The notes: generated by a model not told the origin, from the letters alone. Shown: positions 35,333 through 45,280, counted from the first letter of the stretch. The stretch is 64,000 bases of DNA from Gillisella vitis (GCF_014204625.1 NZ_JACHLU010000009.1:113632-177631); one strand, 5' to 3'. Numbers and translations are program-made.

Positions 35333-36175
35333 TTATCCGGCCATGTCGCTCATGTGTGGCCGATAACCCGCCTCGCCCCAATGGCGCAATGGCGGGTTTG
35401 CGGGTTTGGCCGGAGAATAGTGACGGACCAGTGCCAGCAGGGCGGTGCGCAACATCAATTTTGCCGAACGCGCTGGCCATTGCCGCTCACGCTCGACAAT
35501 TTCCAGCCCCTTGGCAAAGCAGCACACATCCAGCACCACACCGGATAATTCCGGCCCCAGCGCCAGCAGGGCCTTGGTCACGCGATGGCGGGCCGCAAGG
35601 GCGCTGTCGCTCAGATCCACAGCCGCAGGGCGCTGGCCTTTTTGCTGTTGCGCCACTCTTGGCTCCCACGAGGCCGTGACCCGCGGCTGAAGATGGCCAC
35701 GCTCAAAATCTGCCGCCAACCGTTCGCCCGCCTCAATCGCATCGATCGGGAAATAGGCAACCCCGGCTTTATCGCGCAAACGGCACAGACTGGACAAAGG
35801 CGAATCATCGAGATTACGGCGCACAAGACGCGGGCCTTGCGGCTCCACCAGCACAGCGTGGGCCAATTCGCCATGCTGGGCGGCAAATGTCTCATCGGCG
35901 GTTTCCGTCAAAAGTCTGCGCATAAAGCTCTGGGCCTGTGGCGTTGCCTCCAGCTGTTCGCCGCGCTGCTGCACCAGCCCTTGCGCCAGCGCCTGCCGCA
36001 CCAGCGCCTCTGGCACCCGCCCCAGCAGAACCTCGTCTTCCTTGCGCAACAACTCGAACTCCCCCGGAGACCCTGGCTGATTCAATGGCCGGATCAACAC
36101 CGCTGTGCGGGCCAATCGCAAAAGACGCAAAAGCGGCTTGATGGCAGGCTGCCCTGCTGTTTTTTTCTCAGTCAT
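35333..36175 (-). CDS. DUF6456 domain protein
   Basis: From the ATG at 36175 the product has 280 residues. The N-terminal part is a winged-helix-like region (LLRLLRLARTAVLIRPLNQ). The C-terminal part has the DUF6456 core around LSDSALAARHRVTKALLALG and DVCCFAKGLEIVERERQWPA, ending ALVRHYSPAKP. Its start overlaps the end of the DnaA-like gene by 8 nt. The fixed pairing with a DnaA domain IV-like protein in rhizobia suggests a DNA-related or regulatory role, which is inferred. Confidence 0.72.
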   Translation of the reverse strand: MTEKKTAGQPAIKPLLRLLRLARTAVLIRPLNQPGSPGEFELLRKEDEVLLGRVPEALVRQALAQGLVQQRGEQLEATPQAQSFMRRLLTETADETFAAQHGELAHAVLVEPQGPRLVRRNLDDSPLSSLCRLRDKAGVAYFPIDAIEAGERLAADFERGHLQPRVTASWEPRVAQQQKGQRPAAVDLSDSALAARHRVTKALLALGPELSGVVLDVCCFAKGLEIVERERQWPARSAKLMLRTALLALVRHYSPAKPANPPLRHWGEAGYRPHMSDMAG

Positions 36176-36533
36176 GGCGCACCGTCCTTGCCACGGTGGC
36201 CAGCACCGCCACAAGCCGCTCCAGCACGCACATGAACTGATCCAGCGCCTTGTTATCACGCCGGTTTTCGATCACCTGGCAGGCATAGCTCACCGTGCTG
36301 CGGTCATAGCCAAAGGCGCTGGCCACTTCATGCTGCGGCAAGCCCAGAACAACGTGGCACAGATACATGGAAATCTGCCGGATCTGGCATCGCTGACGCC
36401 GCCGGTCTCCCCGGCGCAACACCGGCTCCTGAAGCACATCCAGCATCTCCTCCGTCACCTTATTCACCGAGTGGCACAGGACATGATTGGCAGATGGGGT
36501 TTTTATCTGAAGATCTGACGGCATTCCGACCAT
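36168..36533 (-). CDS. Stand-alone DnaA domain IV-like helix-turn-helix protein
   Basis: The ATG at 36533 has AAGGAG 8 nt upstream. The 121-residue product carries the DnaA C-terminal DNA-binding pattern: RQRCQIRQISMYLCHVVLGL, then PQHEVASAFGYDRSTVSYAC and QVIENRRD. DnaA uses this fold to bind DnaA boxes. Here the AAA+ domain is absent, so the protein may bind DnaA-box-like sites without initiating replication. It overlaps the DUF6456 gene, its operon partner. Confidence 0.8.
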   Translation of the reverse strand: MVGMPSDLQIKTPSANHVLCHSVNKVTEEMLDVLQEPVLRRGDRRRQRCQIRQISMYLCHVVLGLPQHEVASAFGYDRSTVSYACQVIENRRDNKALDQFMCVLERLVAVLATVARTVRHD

Positions 36534-36836
36534 TTCGAAAACTCCTTAAATAGGATTTTATTCATATCATGGTGGTGAATGCACGTGAACACACTCAATC
36601 AAAAAATTAAAAATAGCATTGATTTATAAGGAATATTATCGATACTCCCAAAAATAAAAAGGATTATTTTCCACATTTACAGAAGATCACCCCCCGTAAT
36701 TTCAGGGGATTTTATCGAGCTGTCGCGTGCATGACATGACAATTCGCGCTGTTAAGACGCCCTGTGAACGCGCGCAAAACAGACCATGGATCGCTCAACC
36801 GCAATCCGTTGAGCGATAAAAGACATGCGCAATATC
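36534..36836. other. AT-rich spacer with a perfect hairpin near msrB
   Basis: No gene is seen. 36580-36700 is AT-rich (AAAAAATTAAAAATAGC) and likely holds the promoter of the DnaA-like operon. 36790-36817 is ATCGCTCAAC-8nt-GTTGAGCGAT with perfect 10-bp arms, 20 nt downstream of the msrB stop. It is terminator-like but lacks a T run on the msrB strand. Confidence 0.55.
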
Positions 36837-37247
36837 TTACGCCTTCGGCTCGAACACCATGGAATAGCCGTTGATGCAGTAGCGCAGGCCTGTGGGTTTT
36901 GGCCCATCGGGAAAGACGTGGCCCAGATGGCCATCGCATGTGGCGCAGCGAATTTCGGTGCGCACCATGCCATGCGATACATCCCGATATTCTGTGACCG
37001 CATCCGGCGTGACCGGCTCGAAATAGCTTGGCCAGCCGCAGCCTGCGTCAAATTTGGTGTCCGAATAAAACAGCGGCGTGTTGCATCCGGCGCAGCGATA
37101 CAGGCCCGGCGTGACAGTGTCCCAATAGGGACCAGTAAAGGGACGCTCGGTGCCATGTTCACGCAGAATGCGATATTGCTCCGGGGTCAATTGCTCACGC
37201 CACTCCTGTTCGGAGCGCTCGATTTTTCTACCCTTTGTTATGGTCAT
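36837..37247 (-). CDS. msrB: Peptide-methionine (R)-S-oxide reductase
   Basis: This 136-residue MsrB has two zinc CxxC pairs (CAGC near residue 52 and CATC near residue 101), the SeIR-domain core [13 protein letters not shown], and [10 protein letters not shown]. The catalytic cysteine is in [10 protein letters not shown]. It repairs methionine-R-sulfoxide in oxidised proteins with thioredoxin. It stands alone, ahead of a long spacer. Confidence 0.93.
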   Translation of the reverse strand: MTITKGRKIERSEQEWREQLTPEQYRILREHGTERPFTGPYWDTVTPGLYRCAGCNTPLFYSDTKFDAGCGWPSYFEPVTPDAVTEYRDVSHGMVRTEIRCATCDGHLGHVFPDGPKPTGLRYCINGYSMVFEPKA

Positions 37248-37715
37248 GAACCGTCTCCCTGTCTCAAAACAATCTCAGCCCTGCCAAAGATAGGGTTTCC
37301 CTTGCATCCTACAAGCATATTGCCAACAATGATCCGTGAGAAACATCAATAATTGCACAGGCACAGGTGCAAGATGTTCAAAAGCATCATGAAGTGATGA
37401 TTATGACAAAGAATCACATGCTTGACGAAAATACATGTGCCCCCTATGAAACATGCTGACTTCGGGATGAGGCCATGAGGAGGGCAAGCATGAGGAGGAC
37501 AGGGATGAGGAGCGCAGAATCCATTGCGGAACGCCGCAAAAACCATTGCAAGCCACTCTGACCTCATACCACCTCAGCAGGCATTGAGGCAATTTCACAC
37601 ATTTGCATTGCGGGTACCATAGTCTATACGGTGCTGATGTTTGCGTCTTGAATAGAGCTATGAATTTTACCTTCGGGTACGTGTCAGTCTGACACAGATG
37701 ACGACAGGAGACGAG
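37248..37715. other. Spacer between msrB and the mnh operon, with a palindrome near mnhA
   Basis: About 470 nt without a convincing gene. 37681-37695 is GTGTCAG-T-CTGACAC (perfect 7-bp arms), 20 nt upstream of the mnhA start, in operator or leader position. Near 37470-37520 the motif ATGAGGAG is repeated about three times. The mnh promoter probably lies between 37570 and 37680. Confidence 0.5.
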
Positions 37716-40091
37716 ATGATCGCTGATGTCGCCAGTATGACTTTGCTGGCTTTGCTTTTGCCCTTTGCGGGTGCATTATTGGCCCCATGGCTGACAAACC
37801 GGCTTGGACATAAGGCGGCATGGATACTGGCGCTGGTGCCGCTGGCGTCGTTTTTAAAGTTCCTGTCTTTTGTGCCGGAGATTTCCAGTGGCGGTGCCGT
37901 CACTGGCGGCTACGCCTGGGTGCCGAGCTATAATGTCAGTTTTTCATGGTTTCTCGATGGGTTATCACTCACCTTTGCCTTGCTGATTACCGGCATTGGC
38001 GCGCTGATCATTCTCTATTCAGGCGGTTACATGAAAGGCCATCCGCAGCAGGGGCGCTTTCTGTCTTTCGTCTTTCTGTTCATGGGGGCCATGCTGGGCG
38101 TGGTGGTCTCCGATAGCTTTCTGATGCTGTTTGTCTATTGGGAGCTGACCTCGATCACCTCCTTCCTGCTGATCGGCTTTGACCATGAACGCGCAGAATC
38201 GCGCCGGGCCGCGCTGCAAGCGCTGGTGATCACCGGCGGCGGCGGTCTGGCGCTTCTGGCCGGGCTGATCTTCTTGTGGAATATATCTGGTGTCACCCAG
38301 CTTTCCCTGCTGTTGCACAGCGAAAATCGTGTGGCGGCCAGCCCGTTTTATCTGGCAGCGCTGCTGCTCATTCTGGGCGGGGCCTTTACCAAGTCCGCGC
38401 AATTTCCCTTTCATGTGTGGCTGCCCAATGCCATGGAGGCTCCGACCCCGGTGTCGGCCTATCTGCACTCGGCCACGATGGTGAAGGCGGGCGTTTATCT
38501 GCTGATGCGGCTGCAACCCGTGCTGGGCAACACGCCCGCATGGGAAATCCTGCTGCCGTTTTTTGGTGGCGTGACCCTGATTGTCGGCTCGGTGATTGCC
38601 GTGCGCCAGACTGATCTGAAACAGATGTTGGCCTATACCACAGTGGCCTCGCTTGGCCTTCTGGTGATGCTCACCGGCTTTGGCTCACCCCATGCGCTGA
38701 CTGCTGCGGTGCTCTATCTGATTGCCCATTCGCTGTTCAAGGGCGGACTGTTCATGGTGGCAGGCATTCTTGATCATGAGGCAGGCACCCGCGATGTGAC
38801 AAAGCTGGGCGGATTGGCAAAGGTCATGCCGATCACCTGTGTGGCGGCTCTGGCGGGTGGCCTGTCGATGGCAGGACTGCCCCCCTTTGTCGGTTTTCTG
38901 GCCAAGGAAGAGATTTACTATGCGCTGGCCCACGGCGACATCCGCTCCATCCTGTTCACCGTGGTGGCCGTCCTTGGCAATGCGTTGATGATGGTGGTGG
39001 GGCTGACGCTGGCATTCAAGCCGTTTTTCGGAGCCAGAACCGCCGCCGCAGACAAGGCGCATGAAGGCCCTGCCCTGCTCTGGCTGGGACCGTTGACTTT
39101 GGCCCTGCTGGCTTTGGCCGCAGGCGTGCTCTCAAGCCAGTTTCATGGCGCATTTTCGACGCCCATGGTCAGTGCTGTGGCAGGCGAGGCCCGGCTGGTC
39201 GACATCAGCCTCATCCCGCATATCGGCATTCCGCTTGGCCTGTCGCTTGTGACCATTGCCCTTGGCCTTGTGCTGTTCTGGCAGCTTGCGGCCCTGCGCC
39301 AGCTGGTGGCAAAACTGCTGGATGCCATGGGACCGGGGCCGGATCGTGGCTTTGACCATGCCATGGCCGGGCTGGTGCGCTTTGCCTTTCGGATCACCCA
39401 TATCATTCATGGCGGCCGGCTGGATGTGTATGTCACCCTCACCCTGATCATCACCGCCTGCGCCTTTCTGGTTCCAATGCTGATGTTTGGCGAATTGCCC
39501 GCCATGCCGGTGTGGCCAGACAAGATCGAATTGCACGAAGCAGCGTTCCTGCTGATTGCGCTGGCCGGGCTTGTTGCCGTGCTGAAATCTGACAACCGAC
39601 TGACGGCCATTGTGTCGCTGGGCATTCAGGGCTTTGCCATTTCAGTGATTTTCCTGCTGTTTGGCGCGCCCGATCTGTCCTTTACCCAATTCATGATCGA
39701 GACCCTGTCTGTGGTGATTCTGGCGCTGGTAATGACCCGACTCAAGCTGCATCCCGCCGATCACCGGCCCTTGCCGCAAGTGCTGCTGGATAGCACCGTG
39801 GCGCTGGCCGTCGGCATTGGCCTCACACTGATGATGCTGAAAGCCACCGAACGGCCGCTGGATCAAACGCTGACGGAGTTTTTCAGCACCTATTCCAAAG
39901 CCATTGCCCACGGGGCCAATGTGGTCAACGTCATCATTGTGGACTTCCGCGGGGTGGATACGATGGGCGAAATTGCCGTGGTGATGATCACCGGCCTTGC
40001 CATTCTGGCGCTGATCCGGCTGCGGGCACCCAGACGGCCCGCGCACACCCTGTCCGAGCCCAAAGATGCACAGCCGGGAGGCGAGGCATGA
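37716..40091 (+). CDS. mnhA: Mrp/Mnh/Pha monovalent cation/H+ antiporter subunit A
   Basis: The ATG at 37716 has AGGAGA upstream; an ATG at 37698 is possible but less well placed. The product of about 791 residues is an NuoL-like membrane protein. Family segments include [41 protein letters not shown] and [15 protein letters not shown]. The extra C-terminal part with [20 protein letters not shown] is the DUF4040/MbhD-like region normal for MrpA. It is the largest subunit of a seven-gene proton-driven Na+/K+ exporter used in alkaline and salt tolerance. The stop overlaps mnhB. Confidence 0.9.
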   Translation: MIADVASMTLLALLLPFAGALLAPWLTNRLGHKAAWILALVPLASFLKFLSFVPEISSGGAVTGGYAWVPSYNVSFSWFLDGLSLTFALLITGIGALIILYSGGYMKGHPQQGRFLSFVFLFMGAMLGVVVSDSFLMLFVYWELTSITSFLLIGFDHERAESRRAALQALVITGGGGLALLAGLIFLWNISGVTQLSLLLHSENRVAASPFYLAALLLILGGAFTKSAQFPFHVWLPNAMEAPTPVSAYLHSATMVKAGVYLLMRLQPVLGNTPAWEILLPFFGGVTLIVGSVIAVRQTDLKQMLAYTTVASLGLLVMLTGFGSPHALTAAVLYLIAHSLFKGGLFMVAGILDHEAGTRDVTKLGGLAKVMPITCVAALAGGLSMAGLPPFVGFLAKEEIYYALAHGDIRSILFTVVAVLGNALMMVVGLTLAFKPFFGARTAAADKAHEGPALLWLGPLTLALLALAAGVLSSQFHGAFSTPMVSAVAGEARLVDISLIPHIGIPLGLSLVTIALGLVLFWQLAALRQLVAKLLDAMGPGPDRGFDHAMAGLVRFAFRITHIIHGGRLDVYVTLTLIITACAFLVPMLMFGELPAMPVWPDKIELHEAAFLLIALAGLVAVLKSDNRLTAIVSLGIQGFAISVIFLLFGAPDLSFTQFMIETLSVVILALVMTRLKLHPADHRPLPQVLLDSTVALAVGIGLTLMMLKATERPLDQTLTEFFSTYSKAIAHGANVVNVIIVDFRGVDTMGEIAVVMITGLAILALIRLRAPRRPAHTLSEPKDAQPGGEA

Positions 40092-40507
40092 ACACCTTGA
40101 TTTTACGCACTGTCGCGCCACTGATTACCGCACTTATGCTGTTGTTTTCACTGTTTGTTTTGCTGCGCGGCCATAATGAGCCGGGTGGCGGGTTTATTGG
40201 CGGGCTGATCGCGGCTTCGGCCTTTGCCATTTACGGCATGGCCTTTGGCGTCCAGGCCGTGCGGCGCGCCCTGTGGGCGCATCCGCTGTCGATTGCCGGC
40301 GCTGGCCTGCTGCTGTCTTGCCTGTCCGGCTTTGTCTCTGCCTTTGCCGGCGTGCCCTTCATGACCGGATTGTGGATTTATCCGCATATTCTGGGGGTGG
40401 AAGTCCCGATTGCCACCGTGGTGACGTTTGACATTGGCGTCTATCTGGTCGTGGTCGGGGCGATTACCTCGATTGCGCTGGGCTTGAGCGAAAGGGATCA
40501 TGATTAA
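40088..40507 (+). CDS. mnhB: Mrp/Mnh antiporter subunit B
   Basis: This 139-residue membrane protein starts [20 protein letters not shown] and has the MnhB signature [20 protein letters not shown]. About four hydrophobic segments can be counted. The ATG overlaps the mnhA stop (ATGA) and the TAA overlaps the mnhC ATG. It is part of the membrane complex with A, C and D. Confidence 0.9.
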   Translation: MNTLILRTVAPLITALMLLFSLFVLLRGHNEPGGGFIGGLIAASAFAIYGMAFGVQAVRRALWAHPLSIAGAGLLLSCLSGFVSAFAGVPFMTGLWIYPHILGVEVPIATVVTFDIGVYLVVVGAITSIALGLSERDHD

Positions 40508-40884
40508 TGGAAGCGATCTTTTCCATCATTGTCGGCCTGTTTGCGACCACGGCCTTTTACCTGATCATGTCACGCCATATTGTGCGGGTGCTGATGGGCA
40601 TTGTCATTCTGGGCAATGCCGTCAATCTTGGACTGTTCACCGTCGGCCGCCTGACGCGGGAAGTGCCCCCAATCATGCTGAATGGTCAGGACACACTGCC
40701 GATGACGGCCGCCAATCCGCTTCCACAGGCGCTGATTCTGACCGCCATCGTCATTTCCTTTTCCTTCTTTGCGTTTCTGCTGGTGCTCTCCTATCGCGCC
40801 TATCAGGATCTCGACACCGATGACACCGACGAAATGCGGCTGGCGGAGCCTGAAAACCCGCCGATGCCACCGCTTGGTTACTAG
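40507..40884 (+). CDS. mnhC: Mrp/Mnh antiporter subunit C (NuoK-like)
   Basis: This 125-residue protein has three membrane helices with the NuoK-like core MGIVILGNAVNLGLFTVGR and the conserved DTLPMTAANPLPQALILTAI segment. NuoK homology places it in the proton-translocating membrane part. The C-terminus is short and acidic. A family E palindrome follows before mnhD, so the coupling is broken at this one junction. Confidence 0.9.
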   Translation: MEAIFSIIVGLFATTAFYLIMSRHIVRVLMGIVILGNAVNLGLFTVGRLTREVPPIMLNGQDTLPMTAANPLPQALILTAIVISFSFFAFLLVLSYRAYQDLDTDDTDEMRLAEPENPPMPPLGY

Positions 40885-40919
40885 AGTTTGTCAGGCTCCC
40901 ATTAAACCAGACAGACCCT
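40883..40919. repeat. Family E palindrome between mnhC and mnhD
   Basis: AGAGTTTGTCAGGCTCCCAT and its inverted partner form a hairpin in the only non-overlapping junction of the operon. It could attenuate or protect the transcript. Confidence 0.6.
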
Positions 40920-40954
40920 AACGCATCGATCCAAACGAAAGACGACAGGACAGT

Positions 40955-42535
40955 ATGGCCGCTTCAGACATCAACACCACAGCCCTTGCCGCTGCCACGG
41001 TAACGACGCCAACCACAGTCGCACAATGGCTGCCCATTTTGCCGGTGGCGCTGTGCCTTGTTGCCAGTGCCGTGCTGATGATGATGCGCGAGCGGACCAA
41101 AAAGCACCCCTATGTGGCGCTTCCAGCCCTGGGCCTGCTGGTGTTGATCGATGCGGCCCTGCTGTTTCAGGTGGCCCTGCACGGGCCGATCACGGTGATG
41201 ATGGGCCGCTGGCTGCCGCCGTTTGGCATTGCCTTCACCGTCGATGTTACCGGCGCCTTGTTTGCGCTGACCTCGGCCATTGTCGCGCTGGCCGGTGGCG
41301 TCTATGCGCTGGGAGACATCAACATCTCCGGGCGGCGCTATGGGTTTTTCCCGTTTTTGCTGGCGCTGATGGCGGGCGTCAGTGGCGCGTTTCTGACCGG
41401 CGATATTTTCAACCTCTATGTCTGGTTCGAGGTTCTGCTGATCTCATCCTTTGGCATGTTGATTTTAGGTTCCGAGCGCGAACAGATCGACGGCGCGCTG
41501 AAATATGCCATCCTCAATCTGATTGCCACAACGCTGTTTCTGATCACCGTCGGCTTTCTCTATTCCATCTTCGGCACGCTGAACATGGCCGATATTGCCC
41601 GCAAGACCAATGACTTGCGCGACATCGCCCCCTTGATGACACTGGCGACACTGTTCACACTGGCCTTTGCCATGAAGGCGGCAGCCTTTCCGGTGAATTT
41701 CTGGCTGCCTGCATCCTATCACACCCCGCGTATTGTGGTGTCGGCGCTGTTTGCCGCCCTGCTCACCAAGGTCGGCATCTACAGCCTGATCCGGGTGGTG
41801 GTGATGCTGCTGCCGGTGGAGCGCGAACAATTAAGCCTGCTGCTGGGCATTGTTGCCTGCGCCACCATGGTGCTGGGCGCATTGGGCGCGATTGCTCAGG
41901 CCGATAGCCGCAAGCTTCTTGGCTTCATTGTGATTTCCGGCATTGGCTATATGCTGGCCGGTATTGCCATTGGTGGCTTGCAGGGCATGAGCGCCACGAT
42001 TTTTTATAGCCTGCATTCCATGCTGCTGATGGCAGCACTCTATCTGGTGATCGGCCAGGCCGGGCGCATGGGCGGCAGTTTTGCCCTGCATGGGCTTGCC
42101 GGGCTTTATCGCACAGCTCCGGCGTTTTCCTTCCTGTCACTGGCGCTGTTTTTTGCCGCCAGCGGCCTGCCACCATTTTCCGGCTTCTGGCCCAAGGCCA
42201 TGCTGCTGAAAGCGGCACTGGATATTGGCGCATGGTGGCTGGCGGGCGGCATTCTTCTGGCCGGTTTTTTCACCACCATCGCCATGGCACGGGTGTTTTT
42301 GCTGGCCTATTGGCGCGCGGAGCCAAGCGAACAGCCCGGCGAAAAACAGCCTGTCTTGTCACGCACCGCCATCGCCCCGCTTGTGCTGCTCACCGCCCTG
42401 ATTGTCTGGTTCGGGCTGTTTCCAGAGCCGCTGATCCGCCTTTCTCAGGATGCGGCCAGCGGTTTGCTGGACCCCTCGGCCTATATGACCTCTGTCTTTC
42501 CCCAGGAGATCACCCCTCAGGAGAACACACCATGA
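40955..42535 (+). CDS. mnhD: Mrp/Mnh antiporter subunit D (NuoN/NuoM-like)
   Basis: This 526-residue protein has about 14 hydrophobic segments. NuoM-like features include IFNLYVWFEVLLISSFGMLI, then KAAAFPVNFWLPASYHTPRI and SALFAALLTKVGIYSLIRV, with conserved charged residues in the membrane. A 30-residue Ala/Thr-rich N-terminus precedes the first helix. The ATG has a GACAGGA-type ribosome-binding site, and the TGA overlaps the mnhE ATG. Confidence 0.9.
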   Translation: MAASDINTTALAAATVTTPTTVAQWLPILPVALCLVASAVLMMMRERTKKHPYVALPALGLLVLIDAALLFQVALHGPITVMMGRWLPPFGIAFTVDVTGALFALTSAIVALAGGVYALGDINISGRRYGFFPFLLALMAGVSGAFLTGDIFNLYVWFEVLLISSFGMLILGSEREQIDGALKYAILNLIATTLFLITVGFLYSIFGTLNMADIARKTNDLRDIAPLMTLATLFTLAFAMKAAAFPVNFWLPASYHTPRIVVSALFAALLTKVGIYSLIRVVVMLLPVEREQLSLLLGIVACATMVLGALGAIAQADSRKLLGFIVISGIGYMLAGIAIGGLQGMSATIFYSLHSMLLMAALYLVIGQAGRMGGSFALHGLAGLYRTAPAFSFLSLALFFAASGLPPFSGFWPKAMLLKAALDIGAWWLAGGILLAGFFTTIAMARVFLLAYWRAEPSEQPGEKQPVLSRTAIAPLVLLTALIVWFGLFPEPLIRLSQDAASGLLDPSAYMTSVFPQEITPQENTP

Positions 42536-43005
42536 CATTGCTGATCGTCAATCTGCTGATGGGCGTGGTCTGGATTGCGGTCAGCGGCAGCACCACAATC
42601 CACAATCTGATCTTTGGCTTTCTTCTGTCACTGGCCATTGTTGGCCTGCTGCGCGAGCAGATTCATGCTGCCAGTTACCTCAGCCGTATCACACGGATTT
42701 TCTCGCTGTTTGCGCTGTTTATGGTGGAACTGGCCAAATCCGCGTGGAAAGTCACCGTGCTGGTTCTTTCGCCCAGACTGAACGTGCAGCCGGGTATTTT
42801 CGCTTTTCCGCTGACGGTCAAAAGCGACATGGAAATTACCCTGCTGGCCAATCTGATCACCCTCACACCCGGCACCCTCTCGGTGGATGTGTCAGAGGAT
42901 CGCAAGACACTCTACGTTCACGCGCTGGATTGCAGCGACCCGGACACCACACGACGCGAGATTGCCGAGGGGTTTGAGCGTAAAATTCTGGAGGTGTTTC
43001 AATGA
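42532..43005 (+). CDS. mnhE: Mrp/Mnh antiporter subunit E
   Basis: From the ATG at 42532 the product has 157 residues and starts [20 protein letters not shown]. Two N-terminal hydrophobic regions precede the MnhE domain with [19 protein letters not shown] and a terminal [10 protein letters not shown]. Both ends overlap the neighbouring genes. Longer readings upstream are shadows of mnhD. Confidence 0.9.
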   Translation: MTLLIVNLLMGVVWIAVSGSTTIHNLIFGFLLSLAIVGLLREQIHAASYLSRITRIFSLFALFMVELAKSAWKVTVLVLSPRLNVQPGIFAFPLTVKSDMEITLLANLITLTPGTLSVDVSEDRKTLYVHALDCSDPDTTRREIAEGFERKILEVFQ

Positions 43006-43415
43006 CGCCCGCCCAAGTTCTGATTTTTTATGCCTGCAATGCCGGTTTGTTTTTTCTGGCCATTGCTTTCTTCCTGACGGTTTATCGGGTCATGCGCGGC
43101 CCCACCCTGCCAGATCGGGTGCTGGCACTGGATATGCTCGTGGGCATTGTTATCGGCTTTATCGCGGTTTTTGTGATTCGCTCCGGCTATACGCTCTACA
43201 TTGATATTGCCATTTCGCTCGGTCTGGTTGGCTTTCTGACCACTGTTGCTTTTGCGCGATTCATTATGGTTCGTGGCGCAATTGGCGAAACGCCGGAAAC
43301 AGAGCCGGCAATACGTGCGGTGGCCGAACAAATAGCTGTGGAAAAAACAAAAAAATCCCGTAGAGAGAAACGTGGAAATATTCAACCCGACATGTCCCAA
43401 AAGGAGACAAAGTAA
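43002..43415 (+). CDS. mnhF: Mrp/Mnh antiporter subunit F
   Basis: This 137-residue protein has three membrane helices with [20 protein letters not shown], the MnhF signature, and an [20 protein letters not shown] segment. It carries an extra basic, hydrophilic tail of about 45 residues ([10 protein letters not shown]), longer than most MnhF proteins. It overlaps mnhE and meets mnhG at the next codon. Confidence 0.88.
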   Translation: MTPAQVLIFYACNAGLFFLAIAFFLTVYRVMRGPTLPDRVLALDMLVGIVIGFIAVFVIRSGYTLYIDIAISLGLVGFLTTVAFARFIMVRGAIGETPETEPAIRAVAEQIAVEKTKKSRREKRGNIQPDMSQKETK

Positions 43416-43780
43416 TGGAACTGGCATTGGCGATTTTCATTTCCATACTTATTCTCAGCGGCTCACTCTTCTCGGTTGTTGCTGCCATCGGCATCAATCG
43501 CCTGCCTGATCTCTATACCCGAATGCACGCCGCATCCAAGGCTGGCACAGTCGGATCTGGCTTATTATTACTGGCAACTGGCATTAACTCGGGCGAATTA
43601 CCTGTATTTGCCCGTGCATTGGCAGGGTTTTTATTCTTTATATTGACAGCACCTGTCTCGGCACACCTTCTGGCCAAGGCGGCCCATCATGTTGGTTATC
43701 CGCTGGCACTGGCGACAGTGATGGATGAAATGACCACAGACAGCGCAGAAAACAAGAATGCTACGGTTAACAAATCATGA
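43415..43780 (+). CDS. mnhG: Mrp/Mnh antiporter subunit G
   Basis: This 121-residue protein has three membrane helices and the MnhG signature IGINRLPDLYTRMHAASKAG, followed by LTAPVSAHLLAKAAHHVG. It ends the operon. All seven subunits are present and in canonical order, so a functional complex is expected. No clear terminator follows. Confidence 0.9.
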   Translation: MELALAIFISILILSGSLFSVVAAIGINRLPDLYTRMHAASKAGTVGSGLLLLATGINSGELPVFARALAGFLFFILTAPVSAHLLAKAAHHVGYPLALATVMDEMTTDSAENKNATVNKS

Positions 43781-44192
43781 ATATCCGGGCATTGTAAGTA
43801 TCACAAGAGCAGAAGATGATTCATATTCTGCACAATATACATTTACCAGCCCATCAAAAATCAGATAAATAGGAACTGGACATTTTTACCGATCTTGATA
43901 ATCCATAAATTAAGCTATTTGAAATTCACATTGGATGTTCGTTCCGGCAATAGTTGCGCAAGACAGTCCTCATTCTTGCAAACACGCCCCCCGTCACCTG
44001 TGTCAACGGCTTGCTGTTTTCGACCGTCTCCATTTGAATGGATAACGGGATTTTTAAATAACACCAAAAGCCTGAATAAGGTTTGCGGTATAAATTGAAC
44101 AAGAATAAATACAACGGCCAATTTGTTGGCATAATTTCATATCAGCGGTGGTGGCAAACGATCCGCAGGTAAGAAGATGACAGGAGAAAGAC
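43781..44192. other. AT-rich spacer upstream of mucR
   Basis: About 410 nt without a gene. It is AT-rich, with T-A steps and patches such as TTAAGCTATTTGAAATTCAC and AAATACAACGGCCAATTTG. MucR/Ros proteins bind AT-rich DNA with T-A steps and often repress themselves, so operator sites are likely here. No repeat family is present. Confidence 0.5.
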
Positions 44193-44624
44193 ATGAGCGA
44201 AGCCGTATTTGGATCGTCTGAAAACGATCTTCTCGTAGAACTGACAGCAGAGATTGTTGCAGCCTATGTCACCAATCACGTTGTGCCAATTGGGGACATA
44301 TCCCATTTGATTTCAGACGTGCATGGTGCCTTGGCCAACACATCATCCCCGACGCCCGTTGTGTCTGTGGTTGAAAAGCAGAAGCCGGCAATTGCCGTGC
44401 GCAAATCCATTCAGGGCGATCAGATCATCTGCCTGGAATGTGGCGGCTCTTTCAAGTCGCTCAAGCGCCACCTGATGACGCACCACGGCATCAACCCTGA
44501 AGAATACCGCGAAAAGTGGGATCTGCCCGCCGATTATCCAATGGTGGCACCAGCCTATGCCGAGGCCCGCTCGCGGCTGGCCAAGGAAATGGGCCTGGGC
44601 CAGCGCCGTCGTCGCGCCAAGTAA
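44193..44624 (+). CDS. mucR: MucR/Ros-family zinc-finger transcriptional regulator
   Basis: The ATG at 44193 has AGGAGAAAGAC upstream. The 143-residue product has the family opening [18 protein letters not shown] and a Cys2His2 finger [19 protein letters not shown] at residues 78-96. [12 protein letters not shown] and [15 protein letters not shown] follow. MucR regulates exopolysaccharide, motility and virulence genes in rhizobia, agrobacteria and Brucella and acts like H-NS. It is monocistronic here. Confidence 0.93.
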   Translation: MSEAVFGSSENDLLVELTAEIVAAYVTNHVVPIGDISHLISDVHGALANTSSPTPVVSVVEKQKPAIAVRKSIQGDQIICLECGGSFKSLKRHLMTHHGINPEEYREKWDLPADYPMVAPAYAEARSRLAKEMGLGQRRRRAK

Positions 44625-44708
44625 CGCAATCGGCACGTTCCGAAGGGCCGATGCGCCTTTCGGAACGCTGCTTTGCAAAAGAGTCTTTCAGGTTCAGATT
44701 GAACCAGA

Positions 44709-45001
44709 GTACACGACATTTTAGCATTGAGTGCTTGGCTCCCCTCACCCCGCCTCCGCTTTGCTCGGCGGACCTCTCCCCGCTAAAGCATGTCGCGTTT
44801 TATTGTCCTCAATAAAACGATAACGTACATGCGAAAAACAAAAAAGCTAAAGCCTGTCGCAGTGAATCCTATTCACTGCGACAGGCTTTAGGGCGAGGAA
44901 CCCATGAGCGTTGCGGTTCTTTCCGTCTTCTCCCCTGCGGGGAGAAGGTGGCGGCAGCCGGATGAGGGGGTGCGAAGCCCAGAAATACGCGCGTCGTGTA
45001 C
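44709..45001. repeat. Family C repeat interrupted by a family A element
   Basis: The family C ends GTACACGAC (44709) and GTCGTGTAC (45001) are present. Inside, at CCTCTCCCCGC, the sequence is broken by a complete family A element (44784-44890) and resumes with GGGCGAGGAACCCATGAG. The uninterrupted relative at 54417-54604 shows the same sequence with CG at the junction. This is a nested insertion. Confidence 0.75.
44784..44890. mobile_element. Family A TA-bounded MITE-like element inserted in a family C repeat
   Basis: Starts TAAAGCATGTCGCGTTTTAT and ends CTGCGACAGGCTTTA. It is flanked on both sides by family C sequence. The terminal inverted repeat is TAAAGC[A/C]TGTCGC (13 bp), and the dinucleotide at each end is TA, as expected for a TA target duplication. 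Confidence 0.78.
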
Positions 45002-45224
45002 TGTGGAGATAGAACCAGACAGACCCTCTATTGCTTTGTTTTCGTTTGCCTTTGCGGGAAAACCAGCGACCACTTTTCCCTGACAGACTCCACGTCCGTG
45101 AGCGGCAAAATGCAGAACATTTTAATGAATTTTCACAGACATTGCTGACTGATATTTTTCACGTTTGATCAATTGTTTTCATTTATTCGAATATTGTTGA
45201 TTACCTACCCAAGCTTACCCCATT

Positions 45225-45250
45225 GCCCGCCCTATGGCGGGCTTTTTTTT
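45225..45250 (+). terminator. Strong intrinsic terminator, far from any plus-strand gene
   Basis: GCCCGCC-ctat-GGCGGGC is followed by TTTTTTTT. The nearest plus-strand gene upstream is mucR, 600 nt away and beyond several repeats. A short transcript starting around 45160-45200, where the sequence is AT-rich, is an alternative source. Confidence 0.7.
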
Positions 45251-45280
45251 GCATTTGAGCGGTTGTCTGGAAAAAATCAC

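Noticed and set aside
44709..45001. Possible CRISPR-like array because of repeated hairpins
   Set aside because: The repeats are palindromic, of several unrelated families, and lack regular spacers or cas genes. No CRISPR array is present in the window.
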